From the NCBI RefSeq assembly GCF_016056305.1, contig NZ_JAECZC010000029.1, positions 153,072-209,891 on the forward strand: 56,820 bases of DNA, read 5' to 3'. Below the pieces are notes generated by a model. That model was not told the DNA's origin. It did no database searches and saw only the letters and a list, made by a program, of their open reading frames with translations. The DNA comes from Amazonocrinis nigriterrae CENA67. GTDB taxonomy: Bacteria; Cyanobacteriota; Cyanobacteriia; Cyanobacteriales; Nostocaceae. The translations under genes were made by a program, and so were the position numbers. Positions 1 to 8,127 of the stretch are shown here, in pieces. The stretch's first letter is position 1; the number at the start of each line of letters is the position of its first letter.

Positions 1-221
1 CAGGTAACTAGGCTTCCGGGATTTTTTTGCCAAACGATATTAGCTGAAGCAGCACCGCAAATAAAAATTACAGTCCAGATGAGTGGGATAAACGGCTCAA
101 AAACTAACCATCGAGGGCGACTCAAGTGGGTGAACCATTTGACATCACGGGGTGTAATCAAAAAACTTGCGATCGCAACTAAAAATGTTACGGCCCCTAC
201 AATCATCCAAGATGAAATCAT
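1..221 (-). CDS. tspO: TspO/MBR family protein, partial (C-terminal part lies beyond the window edge)
   Basis: The reverse strand from the ATG at 219-221 reads without a stop to the window edge (73 codons). The translation begins MISSWMIVGAVTF and contains ITPRDVKWF, RPRWLVFEPFIPLIWT and FICGAASANIVW, the first two membrane segments and tryptophan-rich loop of TspO/peripheral benzodiazepine receptor proteins. Family members are five-helix membrane proteins that bind porphyrins and similar ligands and are linked to stress responses. The protein closely matches the complete TspO at 6490-6963, so the two are paralogues flanking the mycosporine cluster on the same strand. Only the N-terminal part is visible, so whether the gene is intact cannot be judged. 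Confidence 0.85.
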   Translation of the reverse strand, partial: MISSWMIVGAVTFLVAIASFLITPRDVKWFTHLSRPRWLVFEPFIPLIWTVIFICGAASANIVWQKNPGSLVT

Positions 222-590
222 ACTTACACTATGTCTTTATCTTTTGTCAATTCCTACACTGCAAGTTTGACAATTTAAGGCTTACGTTTAATCAGTCATT
301 GGTTTGAATCTCGGTACATCATTAATAGTACTGGGCAGACATCGAATGACAGATTTATGAGCTATAATCCCTGTCATATAAGCTTTTTATTCCTTTCTTC
401 TGCCATATATTATTTGATTTTTTAAGTATAAATACTCAAACATACTCATTTGTTGCTGATATGGTTATTCAGTAAATACATATATTTTGTCAATAAGTAT
501 TAATACTTATATAGTCAAAAATCATACTTAGCTCATAAAACTAGCAAAATTCTAAAACTGTATATCTATCGTTTGAAATGTGCCTTTAGT
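222..590. other. AT-rich divergent intergenic region between tspO and the duplicated mysA leader
   Basis: No credible coding sequence was found. The stretch must hold the tspO promoter (minus strand). It is rich in TATTAATACTTA-like runs and contains the 18-bp palindrome at 493-510. No clear terminator or RNA gene was recognised. Confidence 0.5.
493..510. promoter_or_regulatory. 18-bp perfect palindrome, possible operator
   Basis: ATAAGTATTAATACTTAT is identical to its own reverse complement. It lies in the divergent region between tspO (starting at 221, minus) and mysA (1643, plus), just outside the duplicated leader unit. A perfect 18-bp palindrome suits a dimeric transcription factor, but the region is AT-rich and no partner is known, so the assignment is tentative. 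Confidence 0.3.
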
Positions 591-1125
591 ATAGGTGCAT
601 TAATTTACGAAGAATGATATGTTTAGAAACGTAAATAAAATGTGAAGCGTTTTAAGCAGGTCAAACAGCTGCTCAGGGTTGGTTGCCGCCCGTTAACCCA
701 TGCACTAATAGTCCGTAACTTCCTAGGACTATATCTACTGCTGACGCTTTGAAAATGAGAGACAATTCATGAAACTTCATCTATTTGGATTTTTAGGAGC
801 CATAGGCTTCAAAAAAGACTCTTGACATTTCTGCTGCGCTTGTGAAAGTAGATGCGCTCAAAATTTAGCGCTACATTTCGCCATGCGTCACATTTTCATT
901 ACCATTAAAAGCTCTGAGATATACCTCTTTTTTTATTAAATTAGAGGCATTTCAGATGCAATATATTTTTGGTGAAGTATGCTTTTCTTAAGAGTTCAGT
1001 CACTTCTAACTGAATCATAAAAAAGCAACTTGGCTTTATGTTCATATGACTCTTTTCGCACATCAAGGATAAAAATAAGGAACATCGTTTAGGCAGGTTT
1101 AAACCTAGCGGAAAACGCCTCAGAG
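591..1125 (+). repeat. Upstream copy of a diverged tandem duplication (mysA leader unit A)
   Basis: This stretch aligns along its length with 1162-1690 at an offset that drifts only from 574 to 564 nt. Matching blocks include GTGCATTAATTTACGAAGAA (595) against GTGCAATAATTTGCAAATAA (1166), CTTTGAAAATGAGAG (747) against CTTTGAAAGTGAGGG (1320), GCTTGTGAAAGTAGATGCGC (838) against GCTTGCAAAAGTAAATGTGC (1411), and ACTTCTAACTGAAT (1002) against ACTTCTAGCTGAAT (1576). The unit ends with a relic of the mysA start. The divergence implies an old duplication. Confidence 0.75.
1079..1125 (+). pseudogene. Relic of the mysA 5' end
   Basis: The DNA TAAGGAACATCGTTTAGGCA lines up with TAATGAGCATCGTCCAAGCA at the real mysA start (1641). 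Read from 1079 it gives RNIV-stop-AGLNLAENA, against [14 protein letters not shown] for MysA. The start codon has become AGG and the fifth codon CAA has become the stop TAG. Similarity fades after about 16 codons, where leader unit B begins. Confidence 0.65.
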
Positions 1126-1161
1126 AGAGCAATTACTTGTTTTGATAGAAAATTAAAAAAA

Positions 1162-1690
1162 TCAGGTGCAATAATTTGCAAATAATGGTATGTTAAAAAT
1201 TATGAAGAAAACCTTAAGGGCTTTCATCAGTCAGACAGGTTCTCTCACTTAGTTGCAATTCATTCCATTATTCATCCGCTAGAAGTACCTAATTTTCTGG
1301 TCTACATCTAGTATTAACACTTTGAAAGTGAGGGAAAATCTATAAAGTCTTTACTGACTGTATTTGTTGAAAAATTCAGTTTCAGCAAATACTTGTAAAA
1401 TTTTTGCGGTGCTTGCAAAAGTAAATGTGCTAAGGCTTAGCACTAGGTAATTACATGCTCAAAATTGCAATTCTCATCTAATAGCTTGAGGAACTGCTTC
1501 TTTTGAATTTCTAAATAGAAGGGTTCCGAATTATTGAGGATTTTTAGCAAAGCATGTATTTATAGAAGTGATGTAACTTCTAGCTGAATTTAAAGAACAA
1601 ATCAACTCTGTACTACTATTTTCTAATCAAAGGAAAAGAATAATGAGCATCGTCCAAGCAAAGTTAGAAGCTTCTGCAAATGCCTTTCAT
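1162..1690 (+). repeat. Downstream copy of the duplicated leader unit (active mysA leader, unit B)
   Basis: This is the partner of 591-1125. It contains the functional mysA start at 1643 with AAAGGAAAAG upstream as the likely ribosome-binding site, and about 480 nt of leader. The blocks conserved between the two units (the GTGCAWTAATTT block, CTTTGAAARTGAGRG, GCTTGYRAAAGTARATG, ACTTCTARCTGAAT) are candidates for sites once under selection, because the rest has drifted. Confidence 0.7.
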
Positions 1691-2878
1691 GTGGAAGGTT
1701 ATGAAAAGATTGAGTACGATTTAGTTTATGTAAATGGTGTTTTTGATATTAAAAATCAAGAACTTGCAGATGTATACAGAAGTTTTGGCCGTTGCTTGGC
1801 CGTTGTAGATGCTAACGTCAGCCGTTTCCACGGTAATCAAATTCAGCAATACTTTCAATATTACGGTATCGATTTAACACTTTTCCCCATAACTATTACT
1901 GAGCCAAACAAAACCATCCAAACTTTTGAGACAGTTATAGATGCGTTTGCAGATTTTAGACTAGTTCGCAAAGAACCGGTTTTGGTAGTAGGTGGCGGTT
2001 TAATTACAGATGTAGTAGGTTTTGCTTGCTCTGCTTATCGCCGTAGCAGCAATTACATCCGTATTCCTACAACTTTGATTGGCTTAATTGATGCCAGTGT
2101 GGCCATCAAAGTTGCAGTTAACCATAAAAAGCTAAAAAACCGTTTGGGTGCTTATCATGCTTCCAAAAAAGTTTTCTTAGACTTCTCTTTCTTGCGGACT
2201 TTGCCTACAGACCAAGTACGTAACGGCATGGCGGAATTAATTAAAATTGCTGTAGTTGGTCACAAAGAAGTATTTGAGTTGTTAGAAAAGTACGGCGAAG
2301 AACTGCTACGCACTCACTTTGGTAATATTGATGCAACTCCAGAAATTCAAGAAGTAGCTCATGAAGTGACTTACAAAGCCATCAAAAAGATGTTGGAATT
2401 GGAAGTACCTAACCTCCATGAATTAGACCTAGATAGAGTCATTGCTTACGGACATACTTGGAGTCCGACATTAGAACTTGCACCCCGTGTCCCGATGTTC
2501 CACGGACATGCAGTCAACATTGATATGGCTTTATCTGCAACGATCGCAGCTAAACGAGGTTATATTAGCACCCAAGAACGCGATCGCATTTTAGGCTTGA
2601 TGAGTCGTATCGGTCTAGCACTAGACCATCCTTTATTGGATGCAGAACTTTTATGGCGTGCTACCAAGTCTATCAGTTTGACCCGCGATGGTTTACAAAG
2701 AGCCGCCATGCCAAGACCTATCGGTGAGTGCTTCTTTGTCAACGACTTTACAGAGGAAGAATTAACAGAAGTTTTAGCTGAACATAAAGAACTTTGCATC
2801 ACCTATCCTCGTGGTGGCGAAGGTGTAGACATGTATCCGGCTACCGCATCTAAAGAACTAGTCGGGAGTGCAAAATAA
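1643..2878 (+). CDS. mysA: 2-demethyl-4-deoxygadusol synthase (DHQ synthase-like sugar phosphate cyclase)
   Basis: First enzyme of mycosporine-like amino acid synthesis: it cyclises sedoheptulose 7-phosphate to demethyl-4-deoxygadusol, with NAD and a metal ion. The 411-aa protein has the NAD-binding GGGLITD at residues 117-123, PTTLIGLID at 142-150, and likely metal ligands Glu198 (MAELIKI), His271 (GHTWSP) and His287 (FHGHAVNID). GHTWSP together with HGHAV is the pattern of the DDGS/EEVS cyclase group rather than true AroB. An AAAGGAAAAG ribosome-binding site precedes the ATG. The stop overlaps the mysB start (TAATG), implying translational coupling. The long duplicated leader upstream is the obvious place for light or UV regulation, but no known binding site was recognised. 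Confidence 0.95.
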   Translation: MSIVQAKLEASANAFHVEGYEKIEYDLVYVNGVFDIKNQELADVYRSFGRCLAVVDANVSRFHGNQIQQYFQYYGIDLTLFPITITEPNKTIQTFETVIDAFADFRLVRKEPVLVVGGGLITDVVGFACSAYRRSSNYIRIPTTLIGLIDASVAIKVAVNHKKLKNRLGAYHASKKVFLDFSFLRTLPTDQVRNGMAELIKIAVVGHKEVFELLEKYGEELLRTHFGNIDATPEIQEVAHEVTYKAIKKMLELEVPNLHELDLDRVIAYGHTWSPTLELAPRVPMFHGHAVNIDMALSATIAAKRGYISTQERDRILGLMSRIGLALDHPLLDAELLWRATKSISLTRDGLQRAAMPRPIGECFFVNDFTEEELTEVLAEHKELCITYPRGGEGVDMYPATASKELVGSAK

Positions 2879-3717
2879 TGTCTAGCGTCATTGCAAAACC
2901 CACAGCTAGACCTGTGACACCGTTGGGAATCTTGACAAAGAAGCTAGAAGCTGCTGTACAAGAGATTAATCAACGCACAGATTTACCAGCGGAATTAGTA
3001 GCTAATATCAAGCAAGCATGGCGTTTAGCAGCAGGTCTAGACCCTTACATAGAAGAATACACCACCCAAGAATCGGCTGCTTTGGCTGCACTCGCCGAGA
3101 CAACCGCAACAGAAGCCTGGGGTGAACACTTTACAGAAGGGACAACTGTACGACCTCTAGAACAAGAAATGCTATCTGGTCATATAGAAGGACAAACCCT
3201 AAAAATGTTTGTTCACATGACCAAAGCTAAAAAAGTGCTAGAAATCGGTATGTTCACAGGTTATTCTGCACTAGCAATGGCAGAAGCATTACCTGCGGAT
3301 GGACTATTGGTTGCTTGTGAAGTAGACCCTTACGCGGCTGAAGTCGGACAAACTGCTTTCAATCAATCTTCTGACGGTGCAAAAATTCGCATCGAATTAG
3401 GTTCAGCTTTGGAAACCCTAGAGAAATTGGCTGAAGCTGGAGAATCCTTTGACTTAGTATTTATCGATGCCGATAAAAAAGAGTACATAGCGTATTTCCA
3501 AAAGCTGCTAGATACGAACTTGCTAGCACCAGAAGGCTTTATCTGCGTTGATAATACATTGCTGCAAGGAGAGGTGTATTTACCTGCACAAGAACGCAGC
3601 GTCAACGGCGAAGCGATCGCACAGTTTAATCGTACCGTAGCCCTTGACCCGCGTGTAGAACAGGTAATATTGCCGCTGCGAGATGGCTTAACAATTATCC
3701 GCAGAGTAAATCCATAG
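2878..3717 (+). CDS. mysB: O-methyltransferase forming 4-deoxygadusol
   Basis: Second step of the mycosporine pathway: SAM-dependent methylation of demethyl-4-deoxygadusol. The 279-aa protein belongs to the class I, CCoAOMT-like O-methyltransferase family. It has SAM motif I LEIGMFTGYS (121-130), the acidic strand end ACEVD (146-150), and the metal-binding-type FDLVFIDADKKEY (191-203) and CVDNTL (223-228). Its ATG overlaps the mysA stop by one base, so it is surely co-translated, and mysC follows after 11 nt. The N-terminal 100 residues are helical and longer than in minimal family members, as in other cyanobacterial MysB proteins. Confidence 0.94.
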   Translation: MSSVIAKPTARPVTPLGILTKKLEAAVQEINQRTDLPAELVANIKQAWRLAAGLDPYIEEYTTQESAALAALAETTATEAWGEHFTEGTTVRPLEQEMLSGHIEGQTLKMFVHMTKAKKVLEIGMFTGYSALAMAEALPADGLLVACEVDPYAAEVGQTAFNQSSDGAKIRIELGSALETLEKLAEAGESFDLVFIDADKKEYIAYFQKLLDTNLLAPEGFICVDNTLLQGEVYLPAQERSVNGEAIAQFNRTVALDPRVEQVILPLRDGLTIIRRVNP

Positions 3718-3728
3718 CCTGGTTTGTT

Positions 3729-5123
3729 ATGGCACAATCTATTTCTTTCTCCTCCGCACCTGCTACACCTTCCGTACCTGCAACAAGCAAAATAGCCGCT
3801 ATTTTCCCCAACATTGGCACATTGACTTTGCTTTTACTAGCATTGCCAATTAATGCCAGCATCGTTTTCGTAACGTTGTTGTTGCGTGCTATTTTGCGTC
3901 CTTTCTTACCTCCAGTTGTCAAAGCTACGAATCCGAAAAATATCTTGATCAGTGGCGGTAAAATGACCAAAGCTTTACAACTGGCCAGGTCATTTCACGC
4001 CGCCGGACATCGAGTAGTTTTGTTGGAAACTCATAAATATTGGTTGACAGGACATCAATATTCCCAGGCGGTAGATAAATTTTACACAGTTCCCGCTCCC
4101 CAGGAGAACCCAGAACGCTATACCCAGGCTTTAATAGATATCATCAAACAAGAAAATATTGATATCTACATACCTGTCACCAGTCCAGTCGGAAGCTACT
4201 ACGACTCTTTAGCAAAACCAGAGTTATCGCGTTATTGCGAAGTGTTTCACTTTGACGCAGATATTACTCAGATGCTAGATGATAAATATGCCCTGGCTGA
4301 GACTGCGCGATCGCTTGGTTTATCGGTACCCAAATCTTTCAAAATCACCTCTGCTGAACAAGTCTTAAATTTTGACTTTTCTGGGGAAACTCGTAAATAT
4401 ATCCTCAAAAGCATACCTTACGACTCAGTGCGGCGTTTGGACTTAACCAAACTTCCCTGTGCTACACCAGAAGAAACAGCAGCATTCGTCAGAAGCTTAC
4501 CCATCAGTCCCGAAAAGCCGTGGATTATGCAAGAATTTATCCCTGGTAAGGAATTTTGCACCCATAGCACCGTCCGAAATGGGGAACTGAGATTACATTG
4601 TTGCTGTGAATCTTCAGCATTTCAAGTCAACTATGAAAACGTTGAAAATCCGCAAATTCTGGAATGGGTGAAGCATTTTGTCAAGGAACTGAAACTCACA
4701 GGACAGATTTCCTTTGACTTTATCCAAGCTGAAGACGGCACAGTTTATGCTATTGAGTGCAACCCGCGGACTCACTCAGCAATTACCACTTTCTACGACC
4801 ATCCCAAAGTTGCAGAAGCTTACCTTAGCAAAGAAGCAACAACTGAAACTTTGCAGCCATTACCCACAAGCAAACCTACATATTGGACTTACCATGAAGT
4901 GTGGCGTTTGACTGGTATCCGTTCCTTCAAGCAATTGAAAACATGGATTTGGAATATTTGGCGCGGGACTGATGCAATTTACAAATTCCATGACCCCTTA
5001 CCGTTTTTAATGGTGCATCACTGGCAAATTCCTTTGTTGTTGCTGAAGAATTTGCGTCAACTCAAAGGTTGGACGCGGATAGATTTCAATATCGGGAAGC
5101 TGGTGGAATTGGGAGGAGATTGA
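3729..5123 (+). CDS. mysC: ATP-grasp ligase making mycosporine-glycine
   Basis: Third step: ATP-dependent coupling of glycine to 4-deoxygadusol to give mycosporine-glycine. The 464-aa protein has a hydrophobic stretch at about residues 24-57 that may anchor it to a membrane, followed by a KNILISGGKMTKALQLAR Rossmann-like pre-ATP-grasp start (about 70) and an ATP-grasp fold containing WIMQEFIPGKEFC, GQISFDFI and IECNPRTHSAIT (the metal-binding E-x-N motif). It starts 11 nt after mysB. About 140 nt of repeat DNA separate it from mysD, whereas the first three genes are nearly contiguous. Confidence 0.93.
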   Translation: MAQSISFSSAPATPSVPATSKIAAIFPNIGTLTLLLLALPINASIVFVTLLLRAILRPFLPPVVKATNPKNILISGGKMTKALQLARSFHAAGHRVVLLETHKYWLTGHQYSQAVDKFYTVPAPQENPERYTQALIDIIKQENIDIYIPVTSPVGSYYDSLAKPELSRYCEVFHFDADITQMLDDKYALAETARSLGLSVPKSFKITSAEQVLNFDFSGETRKYILKSIPYDSVRRLDLTKLPCATPEETAAFVRSLPISPEKPWIMQEFIPGKEFCTHSTVRNGELRLHCCCESSAFQVNYENVENPQILEWVKHFVKELKLTGQISFDFIQAEDGTVYAIECNPRTHSAITTFYDHPKVAEAYLSKEATTETLQPLPTSKPTYWTYHEVWRLTGIRSFKQLKTWIWNIWRGTDAIYKFHDPLPFLMVHHWQIPLLLLKNLRQLKGWTRIDFNIGKLVELGGD

Positions 5124-5138
5124 GGGTTATGCCTCACG

Positions 5139-5246
5139 CAAAGGCGCAAAGACAAGGCAGCGCGTTGGGCGGCTTTGCCGACTTGAAGCGACTGCCGCGC
5201 AAAGAGGAAGTTTTTCTCTGTGTCTTTGTGGCTTTGTGGTTTATTT
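5139..5246. repeat. Interspersed hairpin repeat with a nested insertion, between mysC and mysD
   Basis: The outer repeat is CACGCAAAGGCGCAAAG... answered by TTTGTGTCTTTGTGG-type sequence at its right end, a foldable intergenic element seen elsewhere in this window (around 11150-11265, 12560 and 41946-42004). Inside it, GCGCAAAG occurs at 5144-5151 and again at 5197-5204, bracketing a 45-nt GC-rich element with its own inverted ends (GGCAGCGCG / CGACTGCC). An ORF crossing this region (5069-5260) is a by-product of the repeat and not a gene. Confidence 0.6.
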
Positions 5247-5267
5247 ATATCTTTAGGTAGATGAATT

Positions 5268-6311
5268 ATGTCAATACTTCGTATTCTTCATTTAGTTGGG
5301 TCAGCAGACAATGAATTTTATTGTAATTTGTCACGTCTTTATGCTCAGGACTGTTTGACAGCAACAGCAGATCCATCGCGTTATGACTTTCAAATTGCAT
5401 ATATTACACCTGACCGCCAGTGGCGATTTCCTCGTTCCCTGAGTCGAGAAGATATTGCTGCTAGTAAATCGGTTCCTTTGTCTGAAGCGATAGAGTTGAT
5501 CACAAAGCAAAACATTGACCTTGTGTTACCACAAATGTTTTGTATACCTGGAATGACTCAGTACCGCGCTTTATTCGACCTACTCCAGATTCCTTACGTA
5601 GGCAATACTGCGGATCTCATGGCAATAACGACCCACAAAGCCAGAACCAAAGCAATTGTTGAAGCAGCAGGGGTGAAAGTACCTCGTGGAGAGATACTTC
5701 GCAAAGGGGACGTTCCGACAATTACACCTCCAGCAATTATTAAACCTGTAAATTCTGACAACTCTTTAGGGGTATCTTTAGTCAGAGAAGCTACTGACTA
5801 TGACGCAGCTTTGAAGCAAGCATTTGAATATGCGGATGAGGTAATTGTAGAAACATTCATCGAAGCCGGTCGTGAAGTCAGATGCGGTATCATTGTAAAA
5901 GATAGGGAACTAGTGGGTTTACCCCTTGAAGAATATCTGCTAGACCCCCACAACAAACCCATCCGCATCCATACTGATAAACTTCTACAATCGGACGATG
6001 GTGAATTGCGTTACGCTGCTAAAGATAATATCAAGTCTTGGATTGTAGATCCTAACGACCCGATTACCCAAAAAGTTCAGGAAGTAGCTAAAAAGTGTCA
6101 TCAGGCTTTAGGTTGTCGCCACTACAGTTTATTTGACTTCCGCATCGACCCAAATGGACAACCTTGGTTTTTAGAAGCTGGGTTATATTGTTCTTTTGCC
6201 TCCAAAAGTGTGATATCCTCTATGGCGAAAGCAGCTGGAATTCCCATAACTGAGTTACTAAGAACGGCTATCAATGAAACATTAGGCAGTAAGCTTCAAG
6301 CGATCGCTTAA
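5268..6311 (+). CDS. mysD: D-Ala-D-Ala ligase-like enzyme attaching an amino acid to mycosporine-glycine
   Basis: Final step: the ATP-grasp enzyme condenses mycosporine-glycine with a second amino acid (serine for shinorine, threonine for porphyra-334, or another) to give a disubstituted MAA. The 347-aa protein has the Ddl-like N-terminal domain, the ATP-grasp segment PAIIKPVNSDNSLGVSLV and the C-terminal DFRIDPNGQPWFLEAG. The usual Ddl signature E-x-N-x-x-P-G is replaced by LEAGLYCSF, so the metal-binding Asn and the PG turn are absent. With mysD the cluster follows the mysABCD layout of Nostoc punctiforme rather than the NRPS type of Anabaena variabilis. The amino acid used cannot be read from the sequence. 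Confidence 0.92.
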   Translation: MSILRILHLVGSADNEFYCNLSRLYAQDCLTATADPSRYDFQIAYITPDRQWRFPRSLSREDIAASKSVPLSEAIELITKQNIDLVLPQMFCIPGMTQYRALFDLLQIPYVGNTADLMAITTHKARTKAIVEAAGVKVPRGEILRKGDVPTITPPAIIKPVNSDNSLGVSLVREATDYDAALKQAFEYADEVIVETFIEAGREVRCGIIVKDRELVGLPLEEYLLDPHNKPIRIHTDKLLQSDDGELRYAAKDNIKSWIVDPNDPITQKVQEVAKKCHQALGCRHYSLFDFRIDPNGQPWFLEAGLYCSFASKSVISSMAKAAGIPITELLRTAINETLGSKLQAIA

Positions 6312-6453
6312 AGCTTTGCAAGTATATCATTTGCGATCGCCTTCTTGGGAGCGCATCGCTTCCAATACTGTATAGGTTTAGGAATCATACCAATTCTCTA
6401 AAATCCGGCAGGACATTCAAACTTCAAAATTCAGACCATATCTGACGAATCTT

Positions 6454-6486
6454 AATTACGAATTACGAATTACGAATTACGAATTA
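6454..6486. repeat. Heptamer tandem repeat (STRR), AATTACG
   Basis: Four perfect AATTACG units and a partial fifth end just short of the tspO stop codon. Heptanucleotide tandem repeats between genes are characteristic of heterocystous cyanobacteria. Confidence 0.85.
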
Positions 6487-6489
6487 GTA

Positions 6490-6963
6490 TTAAGCATCTT
6501 GAGGATTTAGACGAGTCATTTCCCAAGTTGTGTAAGTGCCTATGGGACTCCATAGCAAATAAGGAACTAATAACAGTGCAGCCCAACCAGAAATAGTTAA
6601 GACTATAAGTATCAAAAAAGCACCTATAATAAAACCTGCACCACCAATAATTGTGCCTGCTTTCAAGCTGCGAAGCCTGAACATTACAGGTGTGTAGGCA
6701 ATAATTACAATTTCTAAAAGCAGGTATAAACCCATTATTAACCACGTTGAATTAGTTCCTGGGTTTTTTTCCCAGACAATATAAGCTGACCAAGCACCAC
6801 AAATAAATATTATAGTCCAGATAAATGGAATGGCTGCTTCAAAAGTTAGCCAATTTGGTCTTTGTAGACGTTTGAACCACTTGCGATCGCTAGGAGTAAT
6901 CAAGTTAGCTCCCAAAGCAATTATAAAAGCTACACCTCCAATTACCATCCAAGATTTAATCAT
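6490..6963 (-). CDS. tspO: TspO/MBR family tryptophan-rich sensory protein
   Basis: Full-length 157-aa membrane protein of the TspO/translocator family, with five predicted helices. Seen in sequence: MIKSWMVIGGVAFIIALGAN (helix 1), the RPNWLTF loop, FIWTIIFICGAWSAYIVW (helix 2), and a C-terminal WAALLLVPYLLWSPIGTY segment that matches the ligand-binding W-x-x-Y-L-x-W pattern. Family members bind haem or porphyrin intermediates and are tied to oxidative, light and osmotic stress. It lies convergent to mysD and is a close paralogue of the partial TspO at 1-221. The paralogues bracket the MAA cluster, which suggests either that the cluster entered between two tandem copies or a functional association with light stress. 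Confidence 0.92.
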   Translation of the reverse strand: MIKSWMVIGGVAFIIALGANLITPSDRKWFKRLQRPNWLTFEAAIPFIWTIIFICGAWSAYIVWEKNPGTNSTWLIMGLYLLLEIVIIAYTPVMFRLRSLKAGTIIGGAGFIIGAFLILIVLTISGWAALLLVPYLLWSPIGTYTTWEMTRLNPQDA

Positions 6964-7306
6964 ACACTTTATCCTTTGCGTAGACTCGAAGAGGCTTGTC
7001 GTTACACATCGCTGCTTTTCGTTTAAATATCACTCTTGATAGTGCGATTTTGTCAATTTAATTGCTAAATACTCATCACCCCTGAGTTTGATCAATTAAT
7101 ATCATTTGGCAGGATTTGAAAAATCGGTAGATAAAAGTTAGTTGTCAGTTGTCAGTTGTTTTTATCCCCCTGCTCCCCTGCTCCCCTGCGCTAAGTATTC
7201 CCCAAGATTACGCGGTGATTCTGTCTAGGGATGGGCGTATGGATTGAACTGTGGGAATATGCTTAAAAACTGGGGCATATTGTGATTATCTAGGGTAGAA
7301 GTTAAT
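6964..7306. other. Divergent intergenic region with short tandem repeats
   Basis: The region lies between tspO (minus) and the DUF3611 gene (plus). It holds GTTGTCA heptamers (7141-7159) followed by the octamer TGCTCCCC in tandem (about 7170-7189). No gene, terminator or RNA was recognised. Confidence 0.5.
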
Positions 7307-7876
7307 ATGCAAAGTGAATCAGAAGTGCGATCGCTAGCACCAGCAACTCAAGGAATTGGTAATACTATTCGCTTCACAGGCTGGATTGCTTTCTGGCTAC
7401 AATTGGGACTTGCAGTAGTTTCTGGCATAGCTTTGTTGTTCGCTGCTACTGGTCGTGGTTTTACCGATCAACCAAATGCTGGTCTTGGGGTTGGCATTTT
7501 TTGGGCTGTATGCGGAGTTTTATTAGTTTTATTCAATGTTTATTGGGATTTTCGTTACACTCGCATAGGCAAAAGATTAGCAAATCCTAATGCGGCTGTG
7601 CATCCTAGTAAGGCGGATACAACTAAAGCCATCCGATTGGGAATAATTGTAAGTTTAGCCGGGATATTATTAACGCTCTTGGGTGCTGGAGCAACCTTAG
7701 CTGTACTAGTAGCAAAATCTATATCCCAACCTCCCGGAGTAGCAATAACTGATCCATACAACATTATTCGAGCGCTTGATGTGTTTGTAATGCTGGGTAA
7801 CGTTAATGCTATTACTGCTCATTTTGTAGGCACCGTTGCCTCACTGTGGTTGCTAGAGCAAGTGCATAAACACTAG
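7307..7876 (+). CDS. DUF3611 family membrane protein
   Basis: A 189-aa integral membrane protein with four hydrophobic helices (about residues 25-47, 61-81, 108-135 and 155-182), matching the DUF3611 family found in cyanobacteria and plastids. Recognisable pieces are the N-terminal amphipathic helix with GWIAFWLQLGLAVVSGIALLF, the VYWDFRYTRIGKRL loop and the KADTTKAIRLGIIVSLAGI third helix. The molecular function of the family is not established as far as I know. The start is the ATG preceded by TAGAAGTTAAT, a weak ribosome-binding site. It is a single-gene unit with no obvious partner. Confidence 0.8.
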   Translation: MQSESEVRSLAPATQGIGNTIRFTGWIAFWLQLGLAVVSGIALLFAATGRGFTDQPNAGLGVGIFWAVCGVLLVLFNVYWDFRYTRIGKRLANPNAAVHPSKADTTKAIRLGIIVSLAGILLTLLGAGATLAVLVAKSISQPPGVAITDPYNIIRALDVFVMLGNVNAITAHFVGTVASLWLLEQVHKH

Positions 7877-7957
7877 TTTGAATTTAGAATTAAAACAAGA
7901 TAAACTTGACAATTTAAGTTGATGACTGATAACTGTGAACAGTTAAGGAATTTCAAT

Positions 7958-8039
7958 GTAGGGTGCGTTGTCGCCAAGCGCAATGCACCGCCAACAATTA
8001 ATTAAAGGTGGGTGATTCCTGCGGCATAACACGCCCTAC
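7958..8039. repeat. Interspersed inverted-end repeat (GTAGGGTGCGTT family)
   Basis: The element begins GTAGGGTGCGTT and ends AACACGCCCTAC, an imperfect inverted repeat. A second member at 16709-16789 has the same ends and the shared internal phrase GCACCGCC. It looks like a small non-coding mobile or palindromic element common in Nostoc intergenic DNA. Confidence 0.65.
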
Positions 8040-8127
8040 TGGCTAAAAATTTATGATAATGAGCGTAGATCCTAATTATGTCAATTGAAATAATTAAGGA
8101 AATTCCAAATAGCAGTAGTGGATATGA

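Noticed and set aside
941-1132. Minus-strand 63-aa frame in the mysA leader
   Set aside because: It lies across the duplicated leader and the mysA relic, has no ribosome-binding site and no recognisable motif, and is not preserved in the other leader copy.
5069-5260. 63-aa frame between mysC and mysD
   Set aside because: It overlaps the end of mysC and runs through the intergenic repeat; its sequence is a translation of repeat DNA.
6470-6745. Alternative minus-strand frame overlapping tspO
   Set aside because: It is a shifted frame of the tspO gene; only the 6490-6963 frame gives the TspO signature.
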